Source: Micrococcus endophyticus (GTDB lineage: Bacteria > Actinomycetota > Actinomycetes > Actinomycetales > Micrococcaceae). From it: a stretch of 64,000 nt of DNA. The notes below the pieces were generated by a model that was given only the letters and a program-made list of their open reading frames with translations, was not told the origin of the DNA and did not search any database. How positions within the stretch are numbered: the first letter of the stretch is position 1; each line of letters begins with the position of its first letter. Of this stretch, positions 9,715 to 19,001 are shown piece by piece. The translations under genes were made by a program, and so were the position numbers. Location of the stretch: positions 1,674,001 through 1,738,000 of the forward strand of contig NZ_JACHMW010000001.1 in the NCBI RefSeq assembly GCF_014205115.1, in the 5' to 3' direction.

Positions 9715-11037
9715 GTGTCTGAAAGAATCGTGACCGTGGACACCGTCGAGACCCCCTCCCCCGATGACCGGCTGACCGTCACGGGCGCCCCCTCCGGGGA
9801 CGCCTCCGAGGACCCGGCGACGGCGCTGCTCGCCCTGCCGTGGTCCACCGCCCTCGAGGACTGGCCCGAGGACGTGCTGGCCGCGCTGCCGCGCGGCATC
9901 TCCCGCCACGTGGTGCGCTTCGCCCGTGTGGGCGGCGGCGTCGTGGCCGTGAAGGAGACCACCGAGGACCTGGCGTTCCGGGAGTACCGGCTGCTGCGCC
10001 GCCTCGAGGGCGGCCCGGCGCCGTCGGTGGTGCCGGTGGCCGTGGTCACCGGGCGCACGGACGGCCGCGGCGAGCCGCTGCCGGCCGCCCTCGTGACCCG
10101 CTACCTGCACTTCTCCCTGCCGTACCGGGCCGTGTTCTCCGAGCGGCTCGAACGCCGCACCCTGGTCCGGCTCATGGACGCCCTGGCCACCCTGCTCGTG
10201 GAGCTGCACCTCGAGGGCTTCTTCTGGGGCGACGTCTCCCTGTCCAACGTGCTGTTCCGGCGCGACGCCGGCGGCTTCGCCGCGCACCTCGTGGATGCGG
10301 AGACGGGCGAGCTGCGCGAACGCCTCTCCACCGGCCAGCGCGAGCACGACCTGGACGTGGCCGCCGTGAACGTGGGCGGGGAGCTGCTGGACCTGCAGGC
10401 CAGCGGCCTGCTGGACCCGGAGGTGGACCCGGCCGCCACGCCCGAGCTGTTCGTGGACGCCTACCGCCGCCTGTGGGACGAGCTCACCGGGCCACTGCTG
10501 TTCCCCCGCGCCGAGCCGTGGCGGCTGGACCGCCGCGTGCGCCGCCTGCAGGAGCTCGGCTTCGAGCTCGCGGAGTACTCCCTGCGCGCCGCCGACGCCC
10601 CGGGGATGATGCTCGCGGCGCCCGTGGAGGTCCACGCCGGCTACCACCGCCGCCGCCTCACCCGGCTCACCGGCCTGCAGGTCCAGGAGAACCAGGCCCG
10701 GCGCCTGCTCGTGGACATCGAGGCCGCCCGCCGCGCCTGGGACCCCTTCCTGGACTTGGAGGGCGCCGCCCACCGGTGGGTGGTGGAGGTCTTCGACCCC
10801 GTGGTGCGCTCCGTCCCCCTCGAGCTGCGCGCCAAGCTCGAGCCCGCCGAGGTGATGCACCAGCTCCTCGAGCACCGCTGGTACCTCTCCGAGGCCCGCG
10901 GGCAGGCGGTCCCCCTGCAGGAGGCCGTGGACTCGTACGTGGACACCGTGCTGCGCGTCCGCCGGGACGAGGACGCCGTGGCCCTGCACCCCACCACCAC
11001 GATGCTGCGCACGGTCCCGCCAGCGGACGAGGACTGA
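9715..11037 (+). CDS. DUF4032 domain protein with kinase-like core
   Basis: 440 residues from GTG at 9715; GTG at 9730 or 9673 are alternatives, as no strong ribosome site decides. The N-terminal half carries a lipopolysaccharide-kinase-like pattern: VAVKETTED with a possible ATP-binding Lys, then LHLEGFFWGDVSLSNVLF, resembling the HGDxxxxN catalytic loop, and HLVDAETGE, like a metal-binding D-x-E. The C-terminal half matches the actinobacterial DUF4032 region. A phosphotransferase activity is inferred from these motifs; the substrate is unknown. Cytosolic, no membrane segment. Confidence 0.8.
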   Translation: MSERIVTVDTVETPSPDDRLTVTGAPSGDASEDPATALLALPWSTALEDWPEDVLAALPRGISRHVVRFARVGGGVVAVKETTEDLAFREYRLLRRLEGGPAPSVVPVAVVTGRTDGRGEPLPAALVTRYLHFSLPYRAVFSERLERRTLVRLMDALATLLVELHLEGFFWGDVSLSNVLFRRDAGGFAAHLVDAETGELRERLSTGQREHDLDVAAVNVGGELLDLQASGLLDPEVDPAATPELFVDAYRRLWDELTGPLLFPRAEPWRLDRRVRRLQELGFELAEYSLRAADAPGMMLAAPVEVHAGYHRRRLTRLTGLQVQENQARRLLVDIEAARRAWDPFLDLEGAAHRWVVEVFDPVVRSVPLELRAKLEPAEVMHQLLEHRWYLSEARGQAVPLQEAVDSYVDTVLRVRRDEDAVALHPTTTMLRTVPPADED

Positions 11038-11098
11038 GCCCCGGCCACCGGACAGGCGGCGGGACGCGCCGCGGGCCGGAGACCGGACGGGGCCCGGC

Positions 11099-13081
11099 TC
11101 AGCGGCGCAGCAGCAGGAAGCCGGGCGCCGGGACCGCCGCCGGGGCCTGCCCGGGGGCGAGCGGGCCGTCGTCGCCGTGGCCGGCGAGCAGCTCGGCGCC
11201 GGCCAGGTCCGCGGGCACGGGCAGCGGCTCCTCGCCCAGTGCCGCGAGCAGCACGACGTCGGCCTCCTCGCCGGCGCGCGTCAGGCGCACGTGGCGGCGC
11301 GGGGCGTCCACTTCGGCGCGCACCCGGTCGCGACGGGGGTCGGTGAGCTGGGGCAGGGTGCGCCGCAGCCCGATCAGCGTGCGGTAGGCCGCCAGGACGC
11401 GGGCGCCGCGCCCGCCCCCCTCGGTCTCGGACCAGTCCAGCACGGCGGAGTCCCGCGTGGCCGGGTCCTGCGGGTCCGGCACCTGCGCCGGGTCCCAGCC
11501 GTGGGCGGCGAACTCGCGCCGGCGGCCCTGGCGGACGGCCTCCCCGAGCTCCTCCTCGCGGAAGGAGGTGAAGAACGGCCACGGCGTGGCGGCGGCGAAC
11601 TCCTCCCCCATGAACAGCATCGGCACGTGCGGGCCGGCCAGCAGCAGGGCCGCCTCGGCGGCGAGCGAGCCCTCCGAGAGCACCGCGGACGTGCGGTCGC
11701 CCGCGGCGCGGTTGCCCACCTGGTCGTGGTTCTGGATGCTCGCCACCCACGCGTGGTTGGGCACGTGGTCCGGCACGGGCCGGCCGTGGTCGCGGCCCCG
11801 GAAGGTCGAGCGGGTGCCGTCGTGGAAGTACGTGCGCTCCATGACCTTCGCGACCGCCTCGAGCGGGGCGAAGTCCGCGTAGTAGCCGTGGGTCTCCCCG
11901 GTCGCGGCCACGTGCAGGGCGTGGTGGACGTCGTCGTTCCAGGCGGCGGCCAGGCCGAGCCCGCCGGCCTCGCGCGGCAGCACGAGGCGCGGGTCGTTGA
12001 GGTCGGACTCCGCCATGAGCGGCACCGGCCGGCCGGTGCGGGCTGCCACCTCGTCCGCGAGCGCGGCCATCTCCTCAAGCAGGTGCACGGCGCGGCCGTC
12101 GCGCAGTGCGTGGACGGCGTCCAGGCGCAGGCCGTCCACGCGCATGTCCTCGAGCCAGAAACGCACGTTGTCCAGCACGAGGCGGCGCACCTCGTCCGAG
12201 TGGGCGGCGTCCAGGTTCAGGCCGTCGCCCCAGCCGGTGCCGCCGGGGCCCAGGTAGGGCCCGAACACGGGCAGGTAGTTGCCGGAGGGGCCGAGGTGGT
12301 TGTGGACCACGTCCTGCACCACGCCCAGGCCGGCGGCGTGCGCGGCGGCCACGAAGCGGCGGTAGGCGGCGGGCCCGCCGTAGGACTCGTCGACGGCGGA
12401 CCAGGCCACGCCGTCGTAGCCCCAGTTCCGGGGCCCGGAGAAGGAGTTCACGGGCAGCAGCTCCACGTGGGTGACCCCGAGGTCCGCCAGGTGCGGCAGG
12501 CGCTCGATCGCGGAGTCCAGGGTGCCCTCGGCGGTGAAGGTGCCCACGTGCATCTCGTACAGCACGGCCCCGCGCAGCCCGCCGCCCTGGGGCTCGGCGG
12601 GGTCCGCCTCCCCGGCGCGGTCCTCGTCCGGCCATGCGAAGGCCTGCCCGGCGACGTCGCGGCGCGAGGGCCCGTGGACGGTGTCCGGCTGGCGGCGGGA
12701 GCGGGGGTCCGGCACGGGGTCGGACCCGTCCACCCGGTAGCCGTAGCCGGGGTCGGCGTCCTCGGCCGCGGTGTCGAGGCCGAGCGCGGCGAGCGGATCC
12801 TCGACCGGCGTCCACCAGCCGCCGGCGGCGGGGTCCATGGCCACGACGGCGGCGGCGGGCCACCGGTCCTCGGCGTCGTGGAGGGCGCCCGGCTCGGCGG
12901 TGACGAGGACGAGCTCCACGGTCTCGGCGTCGGGCGCCCACACGGCGTGGGGGGTGGCGCGGGCCGCGTCGACGGCGGCCCGCTCGGCCGCCGCGGGGTC
13001 CACGCGGTCCTCGCCGAGGGGGCGCAGGCCGGCGGTGTCGGAGTCGGGCCGGGCGTCGGTGTCGGGTCGGGTGCGGGTCAC
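11099..13081 (-). CDS. treZ: Malto-oligosyltrehalose trehalohydrolase (TreZ)
   Basis: Releases trehalose from the maltooligosyl-trehalose made by TreY. 660 residues from a GTG that overlaps the treY stop by 4 nt (GTGA), indicating coupled translation. An N-terminal early-set beta domain (HAVWAPDAETVELV) precedes a GH13 barrel with GLRLDAVHAL (nucleophile Asp near 320), LMAESDLNDP (acid Glu near 355) and NHDQVGNRA (Asp near 452). Length is slightly above the 560-600 typical of TreZ. Second gene of the treYZ operon; no glgX is adjacent. Confidence 0.95.
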   Translation of the reverse strand: MTRTRPDTDARPDSDTAGLRPLGEDRVDPAAAERAAVDAARATPHAVWAPDAETVELVLVTAEPGALHDAEDRWPAAAVVAMDPAAGGWWTPVEDPLAALGLDTAAEDADPGYGYRVDGSDPVPDPRSRRQPDTVHGPSRRDVAGQAFAWPDEDRAGEADPAEPQGGGLRGAVLYEMHVGTFTAEGTLDSAIERLPHLADLGVTHVELLPVNSFSGPRNWGYDGVAWSAVDESYGGPAAYRRFVAAAHAAGLGVVQDVVHNHLGPSGNYLPVFGPYLGPGGTGWGDGLNLDAAHSDEVRRLVLDNVRFWLEDMRVDGLRLDAVHALRDGRAVHLLEEMAALADEVAARTGRPVPLMAESDLNDPRLVLPREAGGLGLAAAWNDDVHHALHVAATGETHGYYADFAPLEAVAKVMERTYFHDGTRSTFRGRDHGRPVPDHVPNHAWVASIQNHDQVGNRAAGDRTSAVLSEGSLAAEAALLLAGPHVPMLFMGEEFAAATPWPFFTSFREEELGEAVRQGRRREFAAHGWDPAQVPDPQDPATRDSAVLDWSETEGGGRGARVLAAYRTLIGLRRTLPQLTDPRRDRVRAEVDAPRRHVRLTRAGEEADVVLLAALGEEPLPVPADLAGAELLAGHGDDGPLAPGQAPAAVPAPGFLLLRR

Positions 13082-15549
13082 GGGGTGGCCTCCTCGGCGT
13101 GGGGGGGGACGAGCAGGGCGACGGGCAGGGTGCTCAGCAGCTCGTCGAGTCGGACGGCGCCGCGGGCGTCGGGGTGCACGGGGCGGCCGGTGACGGCGTC
13201 CTCCCAGCGTCCCGGCGGCAGGGTCACCACGGTCTCGCCCCAGCCGCCGGCCGCGGCGAGGTGCACGGGCCAGCGGGTGGCCACGGCGAGGGCGCCGCCG
13301 CGGTCGAAGGCCACCGCGTGCTCGGCGGCCGGGCCGGAGACGTCGAGCCGGCGATGCCGGGTGAACAGCTCGGGCCGGTCCCGCCGGGCGCGCAGCACGG
13401 CGGCGACGACGGTGAGCTTGGCGGCGTCGGCGTCGTCCAGGCCGGGCACGTGGCCGGCGTCGAGGCGGTCCAGCAGGTCGGCGCGGGCGTGGAAGTCCAC
13501 GGGGCGGCGGTTGTCCGGGTCCACGAGGGACGGCACGGGCAGCTCGGTGCCCTGGTAGACGTCCGGCACGCCGGGGGCGGCGAGCTGGACGAGCTTGTGG
13601 CCGAGCTGGACCACGAGGCCGGGCTCGGCGATGCGGTCCGCGACCGCCTGCACGGCGCCGCGCGCGGGGCTGTCCGGTGCGGTGACGGCGCGGGCGAGAT
13701 CCTCGAGGCGGCCCTCGAACTCCGGGTCCTGGTCCGTCCAGGTGGTGGACAGGGCCGCCTCCCGGGATGCCTTCTGCAGGAAGCCCAGGATCCGCTCGGT
13801 CGAGGGGGCGGTGCCGTCCGTGGGCCATACGCCCACGATCGACTCCCACAGCAGTCGCTCGGCGCCCTCGTCCCCGAGCGGGTGCAGGGCGCGCAGCCCC
13901 GCCAGCTCCCCCGCCCAGCGCTCGGGCTCCTCGGCGAGGACCGCGATCCGGGCGCGGACGTCCTCACCGCGCTTGGTGTCGTGCGTGCTCAGGGCGGTCA
14001 TGGCGGTGGGCCAGGCGGCCTGGCGGGCCTGCTGCGCCGCGTGGAACGCGTCGAGGGACAGCTGCACGTGCGCGGGGTCCCCGCCGACCTCGTTGAGGTT
14101 GGCCCAGCGGGTCCAGCGGTAGAACGAGCGGTCCTCCACGCCCTTGGCCATCACCATGCCGGAGGTCTGCTGGAAGCGGCGGGCCACCGGGGAGTCGGGG
14201 TCCGCGAGCTCGGGGCCGAGGTCCGCCAGCACGGGAGCGAGGGCCGGCTCGGCCTCGCCCGCGTCCGCGAGCGCGCGCTCGAGCACGGCCAGGCCGACGG
14301 GCAGGTACGTGCGGTACACGGGCAGCCGGGAGAGGACGGCGACGAACGCGGCGGCCACGTCCTCGTCCGCGTGGGCGCCGAACGCGTGCACGCCGCGGAC
14401 CTCGCGGACCAGGCGGGCGGTCTCGGCGGCGAGGGAGCCGGTGGCCACGTCCCGCTTGGCCTCGGCCACCACCTCGTCCCAGTCGCGACGACGGCGCTCG
14501 TCCTCGTCCGGGCCGCCGGCGGCGACGGGGTGCATGAAGACGCGCTCGACCTCGCCCAGGGCGTCGTAGCCGGTGGTGCCGTCCACGTCCCAGTCGGCGG
14601 GCAGCTCCTCGCCGGGTTCGAGGATCTTCTCCACCACGAGGTACCCCTCGGGCAGCACGTGCGAGCGCAGGCGCCGCACGTAGCCGGCGGGGTCGGCCAG
14701 GCCGTCCGGGTGATCCACGCGCAGCCCCTGGACGAGGCCCTCGCGGACCCAGCGGGCGGGCTCGGCGTGGACGGCGTCGAAGACCTCCGGGTCCTCCACC
14801 CGCACCCCAGCGAGGGTGGTGACGGTGAAGAAGCGGCGGTAGTTCAGCTCGGCGTCCCCGCGGCGCCAGCCGATGAGCCGGTAGTGCTGGCGGGCGTGCA
14901 CCGCGCGGGCCAGGCGCGCGCGCTCGGGGGTCGGCTCGTCCGCGGGCTCGGCCCCGGCGAAGACGTCCGCGGCGCGCAGCCCGGTCTCCTCCTCGGCGGC
15001 CGCGAGGGAGCCGGGCGCCAGCGGGTAGCGCGTATCCCAGTGGCGCAGCCGCTCGCCGTCGTCGCCGGTCTCCACCACGAGCCGGTCCAGCTCGGCCTCG
15101 GCCTCGCCGTCGGGGCCGTCGCCGAGCACGGGCAGGAGCACCCGGCCGTCCCCGGCGGTCCAGTCCACGTCGAACCAGGGGGCGTGCGCCGCCTCGGAGC
15201 CGTGCGCGAGCAGGTCCCACCAGGCGGGGTTCGCCTCGGGGGTCGCCACGCCCACGTGGTTGGGCACGATGTCCACGAGCACGCCGAGGCCGGCCTCCCG
15301 CGCCGCGCGGGCGACGGCCTCGAGACCCTCGGCGCCGCCGCGGGCCTCGTCCAGCCGGGTGGGGTCCACCACGTCGTACCCGTGGTCCGACCCGGGCTCG
15401 GCCTCGAGGATCGGGGAGAGGTAGAGCCAGCCCACGCCGAGACGCCGCAGGTAGGGCACGAGCCCGGCCACGGACTCCAGGGGCAGGTCGGGCCCGACCT
15501 GGAGCCGGTAGGTCGAGGAGGGGACGGGGTGCTCGGTCGAGGTGCTCAC
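13078..15549 (-). CDS. treY: Malto-oligosyltrehalose synthase (TreY)
   Basis: Converts the reducing-end alpha-1,4 link of maltodextrins to alpha,alpha-1,1, giving maltooligosyl-trehalose. 823 residues from a GTG (STSTEHPVPSSTYRLQ...). GH13 motifs: VDIVPNHVG, GLRVDHPDGLADP (nucleophile Asp near 280), YLVVEKIL (Glu near 306) and STHDTKRGED (near 523), a TreY hallmark, then GVPDVYQGTE. First gene of the treYZ operon; cytosolic. Together with the glgE/glgB genes at 52.8-57.3 kb it links glycogen-like glucan and trehalose metabolism. Confidence 0.96.
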   Translation of the reverse strand: MSTSTEHPVPSSTYRLQVGPDLPLESVAGLVPYLRRLGVGWLYLSPILEAEPGSDHGYDVVDPTRLDEARGGAEGLEAVARAAREAGLGVLVDIVPNHVGVATPEANPAWWDLLAHGSEAAHAPWFDVDWTAGDGRVLLPVLGDGPDGEAEAELDRLVVETGDDGERLRHWDTRYPLAPGSLAAAEEETGLRAADVFAGAEPADEPTPERARLARAVHARQHYRLIGWRRGDAELNYRRFFTVTTLAGVRVEDPEVFDAVHAEPARWVREGLVQGLRVDHPDGLADPAGYVRRLRSHVLPEGYLVVEKILEPGEELPADWDVDGTTGYDALGEVERVFMHPVAAGGPDEDERRRRDWDEVVAEAKRDVATGSLAAETARLVREVRGVHAFGAHADEDVAAAFVAVLSRLPVYRTYLPVGLAVLERALADAGEAEPALAPVLADLGPELADPDSPVARRFQQTSGMVMAKGVEDRSFYRWTRWANLNEVGGDPAHVQLSLDAFHAAQQARQAAWPTAMTALSTHDTKRGEDVRARIAVLAEEPERWAGELAGLRALHPLGDEGAERLLWESIVGVWPTDGTAPSTERILGFLQKASREAALSTTWTDQDPEFEGRLEDLARAVTAPDSPARGAVQAVADRIAEPGLVVQLGHKLVQLAAPGVPDVYQGTELPVPSLVDPDNRRPVDFHARADLLDRLDAGHVPGLDDADAAKLTVVAAVLRARRDRPELFTRHRRLDVSGPAAEHAVAFDRGGALAVATRWPVHLAAAGGWGETVVTLPPGRWEDAVTGRPVHPDARGAVRLDELLSTLPVALLVPPHAEEATP

Positions 15550-15647
15550 GCGGCGACGCTAGCAGAGGCCCCGGACGCTGCATCAGGGCCGACGGACGGC
15601 CCCGCCGCGGGGCCGGCGCGCGAGCCCGGCCCTCGGGGCCCGCCCCG

Positions 15648-16106
15648 TCAGGCCCCGCCGATGACGTCGATGAAGATGTCGTCCCCGATGAAGGGCTCGC
15701 CCGAGGGGTCGACCAGGACCATCTCGTCCTTCAGCACGGTCCCGTCGGGCTGCGTGAGGTCGATGATGAACCCCGTGCCGGACTGGCGGATCCGCTCGAC
15801 GTCGGTGTAGCCGTACTTGGCGGTGAGGTTCTGGCGCAGCGCGTCCAGCCCGGCCAGGTGGGTCCAGACGCCCACGCCCGCCAGCACGACGGCGGCCACG
15901 AGTCCCACGACGCCCACCCGGCGCTGGAGCCGGGTGTTGTCCAGGACGTCCACCTCCGTGTTGCGCCCGTGGGCGGCGGCGTGGCGCCGGTGCCGGCGCT
16001 CCCGCCAGATCCCGGCGGCCAGCAGCGCCGCGCCGATCACGAGGGCCAGCAGGGCGGCCCAGTAGGCGAGCCAGGGGGTGGTGAGGTCGACGCGCTCGAA
16101 GGCCAT
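15648..16106 (-). CDS. Small two-pass membrane protein of unknown function
   Basis: 152 residues from ATG at 16106; an upstream GTG at 16130 would add 8. Two hydrophobic segments (about 11-33 and 66-86) flank a basic cytosolic loop (RERRHRRHAAAHGR). The roughly 65-residue C-terminus is soluble, with QNLTAKYGYTDVERI and a beta-rich end (GFIIDLTQPDGTVLKDEMVL). I do not recognise the family. It stands alone between the treYZ operon and an aldo/keto reductase, all on the minus strand. Confidence 0.7.
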   Translation of the reverse strand: MAFERVDLTTPWLAYWAALLALVIGAALLAAGIWRERRHRRHAAAHGRNTEVDVLDNTRLQRRVGVVGLVAAVVLAGVGVWTHLAGLDALRQNLTAKYGYTDVERIRQSGTGFIIDLTQPDGTVLKDEMVLVDPSGEPFIGDDIFIDVIGGA

Positions 16107-16172
16107 GCCCCAGTGTGGCACAGCCCACACCGAGGTCGGCGCGGCAGCGGGGTCGTCACCGGGGCCGGGTCG

Positions 16173-17210
16173 TCACGGCAGCGGGGCACCCCGCGCGGCG
16201 GTCCACAGCCGGTGCCACTGGGCGGAGTCCATGGCCTCCGCCGCGGCCACGGCGTCCGCGCAGGCCGCGATCCGCCCGGGGTCCTGGGACCCGATGACGG
16301 GCCGCACGCCCCAGGGCAGGCGCAGCAGCCACGCCAGCACCACGGCCTCGCGGCTGGTGTCCAGCTCCCGGGCGACCTCGCCCACGACGCCGGCCGCGCC
16401 GTCGTCGCCGGAAGAGAAGCGGCCCTGGCCCAGGGACCCCCAGGCCTGCAGCTCGATCCCCTCCGCCGCGCACACGCGGCCGAGGTCCGCGACGTCCGCG
16501 TCCGCGGCGGCGCCCGGATGGTTGGCCAGGATCACCGACTCCACGAGGGTGCGGTGGTGCAGGCCGAGCTCGACCTGCACGCACGCCAGGCCGGTGCCGT
16601 CGGCGGACTGGGCGGCCAGCTCGCGCTGGAACTCGAGCGTCCGGCCCACGCCGAGGTTGGAGACGCCGAGCTTGCCCACCAGCCCCTCCTCCCGCGCGTC
16701 GAGGAAGGCGCGCACGGTGTCCGCCACCGGCGTGAGCACGTCCGGACGGTGGATCACCAGGGTGTCCACGCGCAGCTCCCCGAGGCGGGCGAGCGAGCCC
16801 TCGAGGCGGGCGCGCACGTACTCGGGCGAGGAGTCGTAGCGCACCATCGGCCGCCCGTCGGCGTCCACCTCGTCCAGCACGATCCCGCACTTGGTCTGCA
16901 CCTTCAGCGCGGAGCGCTCCTCGTAGGGCAGCTCGTGCAGCAGCGCCCCCACGGTCTCCTCGGACACGCCGGCCCCGTAGATGTCCGCCGTGTCCAGCAG
17001 GTCGACCCCGGCGTCGATGCCGGCGCGCAGGGCACCGCGGGCCCGCTCGCGGGCGGCCTCCGCGGGCTCCGGCCCGGCGGGCGCGAGCAGGGCCGGCCCC
17101 TCCCCCGGGGCCGGGGCGGGGGCCGCACCCCAGGCCATGGTCCCGAGGACGATCGGGCTGGCGGGGGCCGACGCGGGGTCGAGGGGCGTGTACTGGCGGG
17201 AGACGCTCAT
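16173..17210 (-). CDS. Aldo/keto reductase
   Basis: 345 residues, (alpha/beta)8 NADPH-dependent oxidoreductase. The catalytic tetrad is visible: Asp73 and Tyr78 (DTADIYG), Lys107 (VQTKCG), His154 (VIHRPD). Near the C-terminus, RPVIGSQDPGRI matches the cofactor-phosphate-binding segment. An inserted Ala/Pro/Gly stretch at about 30-55 is longer than in most relatives. The carbonyl substrate is unknown. Divergent from the FAH-family gene with a 74-bp shared promoter region. Confidence 0.92.
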   Translation of the reverse strand: MSVSRQYTPLDPASAPASPIVLGTMAWGAAPAPAPGEGPALLAPAGPEPAEAARERARGALRAGIDAGVDLLDTADIYGAGVSEETVGALLHELPYEERSALKVQTKCGIVLDEVDADGRPMVRYDSSPEYVRARLEGSLARLGELRVDTLVIHRPDVLTPVADTVRAFLDAREEGLVGKLGVSNLGVGRTLEFQRELAAQSADGTGLACVQVELGLHHRTLVESVILANHPGAAADADVADLGRVCAAEGIELQAWGSLGQGRFSSGDDGAAGVVGEVARELDTSREAVVLAWLLRLPWGVRPVIGSQDPGRIAACADAVAAAEAMDSAQWHRLWTAARGAPLP

Positions 17211-17284
17211 CCACCCAGCGTCTCACGACGGCCCCCGGACGGGCCCGGGCGCGCCCCCCACCCCCCCTGTGATGGGATGAGCCC

Positions 17285-18187
17285 ATGAAGCTCGCCACCT
17301 TCCGCCAGCCCGACTCCGACGCCGCCTACCCGGGCGCCACCTTCGCCGCGGTCATCACCTCCGTGCACCCCGAGGACCCCGAGGTCGCGGTGCGCGCCGT
17401 GGCACTGCCGGAGTGCCGCGACGTCGGCGAGTACCTCACCGCCGAGCCGCAGGAGCAGCGCGAGATGGTGGAATCCGCCCTGCGGGCCGCCCAGGAGGAC
17501 CGCTCCCTCCTGCTGGACACCTCGACCCTGGTCTACGACACGCTCATCCCCTTCCCCACCAAGGTGTTCTGCGTGGGCCTGAACTACACGAACCACATCG
17601 AGGAGACCGGGCAGGACCAGCCCGAGCACCCCACCCTGTTCGCGAAGTTCCCCCAGTCCCTCACCGGCGCGCTCGACCCCGTCGAGGTGCCCGAGGAGGA
17701 CCACCGCGTGGACTACGAGGGCGAACTGTGCATCGTCATCGGCGAGCCGGGGCGACGGATCGCCGTGGAGGACGCAAAGGAGCACATCGCCGGCTACGCC
17801 GTGGCGAACGACGTCTCGATGCGCGGCTGGCAGGGCCGCACCTCCGAGTGGCTGCAGGGCAAGGTGTGGGAGGCCTCCACCCCCGTGGGCCCGTGGCTGG
17901 TGACGCCGGACGAGCTGACCGCCGACGCCCGCATCATCACGCGCGTCAACGGCGTCGAGCGCCAGGACGACCGGATCGCGGACGTGGTGTTCTCCCCCGA
18001 GGAGCTGGTCGCCTATGTCTCGCAGATGATCACGCTCAACCCGGGCGACCTCATCATGACGGGCACCCCCGCCGGCGTGGCCGTGGCCCGCAAGGGCGCG
18101 GACGGCCGCCGCCCGTGGCTGCGGGCCGGGGACGTCGTCGAGGTGGAGATCACCGGCCTGGGTCGGCAGCGCAATGAGCTCGTCTGA
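17285..18187 (+). CDS. Fumarylacetoacetate hydrolase family protein
   Basis: 300 residues. The C-terminal FAH fold (about 90-298) carries the divalent-metal ligands Glu145 and Glu147 (DYEGELCIVIGE) and Asp176 (ANDVSMR), and ends with the conserved GDLIMTGTPAGV. Family members hydrolyse or decarboxylate beta-keto acids in aromatic catabolism, for example acylpyruvate hydrolase; the substrate is not set by the sequence. It overlaps the next gene by 14 nt, so the two are translated from one message. Confidence 0.93.
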   Translation: MKLATFRQPDSDAAYPGATFAAVITSVHPEDPEVAVRAVALPECRDVGEYLTAEPQEQREMVESALRAAQEDRSLLLDTSTLVYDTLIPFPTKVFCVGLNYTNHIEETGQDQPEHPTLFAKFPQSLTGALDPVEVPEEDHRVDYEGELCIVIGEPGRRIAVEDAKEHIAGYAVANDVSMRGWQGRTSEWLQGKVWEASTPVGPWLVTPDELTADARIITRVNGVERQDDRIADVVFSPEELVAYVSQMITLNPGDLIMTGTPAGVAVARKGADGRRPWLRAGDVVEVEITGLGRQRNELV

Positions 18188-18920
18188 GCCCGCCGCCCCG
18201 GCCGCCCTCCCCCGCACGGTCGGGATCCTGGGGGCCGGGCGCGCGGGCACGGGGGTGGCGCGTGCGATCGCCCGCATCCCGCGGCTCTCCCCTGGCCTGC
18301 CCGAGGTGCGGGCCCTCGTGGCCGGCACGCGGCGCCCGAGCGCGGTGCAGCGCCACCTGACGGTGTACGCGCCCGCCGCGCAGGCCGTGGCGGCCGAGGA
18401 GCTCGCGGCCCGCGCCGAGGTGGTCGTGGTGGCCGTGCCCCGGGAGGACCTCGACGACGTCGACCCGCTCGCCCTCGCCGGGCCGGGGGTCCGCGCCGTG
18501 GTGGACATGACGAACACGTGGGGCGAGGAGATCCTCCCCGCGTGGCTCGAGGCCGGGCCCGACGACGCGCCGGGCACCGCCCGGATCGCCGCCCGCTGGG
18601 CCGCGGCGGGCCTCGAGGTCCCCGTGGTGCGGGCCCTGTCCGAGGTCTCCCACCACGACCTCGACGTGCACGGCCGCGCCGCCGCCCCGCGCCGGGCGCT
18701 GGCCGTGGGCACCGTGCCCGCCGCCGACGCGTCCGACCCGGGCGCCGTCGTCGCCGCCCGGGACGCGGTGGCCGCGCTCGTGACGGCCATGGGCTTCGAC
18801 GCCGTCCCGTACGAGGGGCTCGAGCGGGCGGCCGTCCTGGAGCCGGGCGGCGCTGGCTTCGGCGTCGCCCACGACGCGCGGGAGCTGGCCGCGCTGCTCG
18901 GCGTGGGCCCGCGGGACTGA
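18174..18920 (+). CDS. NADP-binding oxidoreductase (F420-dependent NADP oxidoreductase-like)
   Basis: 248 residues. An N-terminal Rossmann fold with GILGAGRAGTG (17-27) is followed by VVVVAVPREDLDDV and VVDMTNTWG, as in the coenzyme-F420-dependent NADP reductase/NAD(P)-binding superfamily. The C-terminal part (ALSEVSHHDLDVHG..., GFDAVPYEGLERA) fits a small helical substrate domain. Cofactor preference is not shown. It starts inside the FAH-family gene (14-nt overlap), suggesting a joint catabolic role. Confidence 0.8.
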   Translation: MSSSEPAAPAALPRTVGILGAGRAGTGVARAIARIPRLSPGLPEVRALVAGTRRPSAVQRHLTVYAPAAQAVAAEELAARAEVVVVAVPREDLDDVDPLALAGPGVRAVVDMTNTWGEEILPAWLEAGPDDAPGTARIAARWAAAGLEVPVVRALSEVSHHDLDVHGRAAAPRRALAVGTVPAADASDPGAVVAARDAVAALVTAMGFDAVPYEGLERAAVLEPGGAGFGVAHDARELAALLGVGPRD

Positions 18921-19001
18921 GCCCCGCCCGTCGCCCAGACGGTCCCGGGGCGGGCGCCCGCGCCTAGGCTGGCCGGAACGCCCGTCCGCCGAAGGAGCCC
19001 C

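Noticed and set aside
13099-15810. 903-codon open frame antisense to treY
   Set aside because: Mirror of treY third-position GC bias; composition is typical of shadow frames and no domain is visible.
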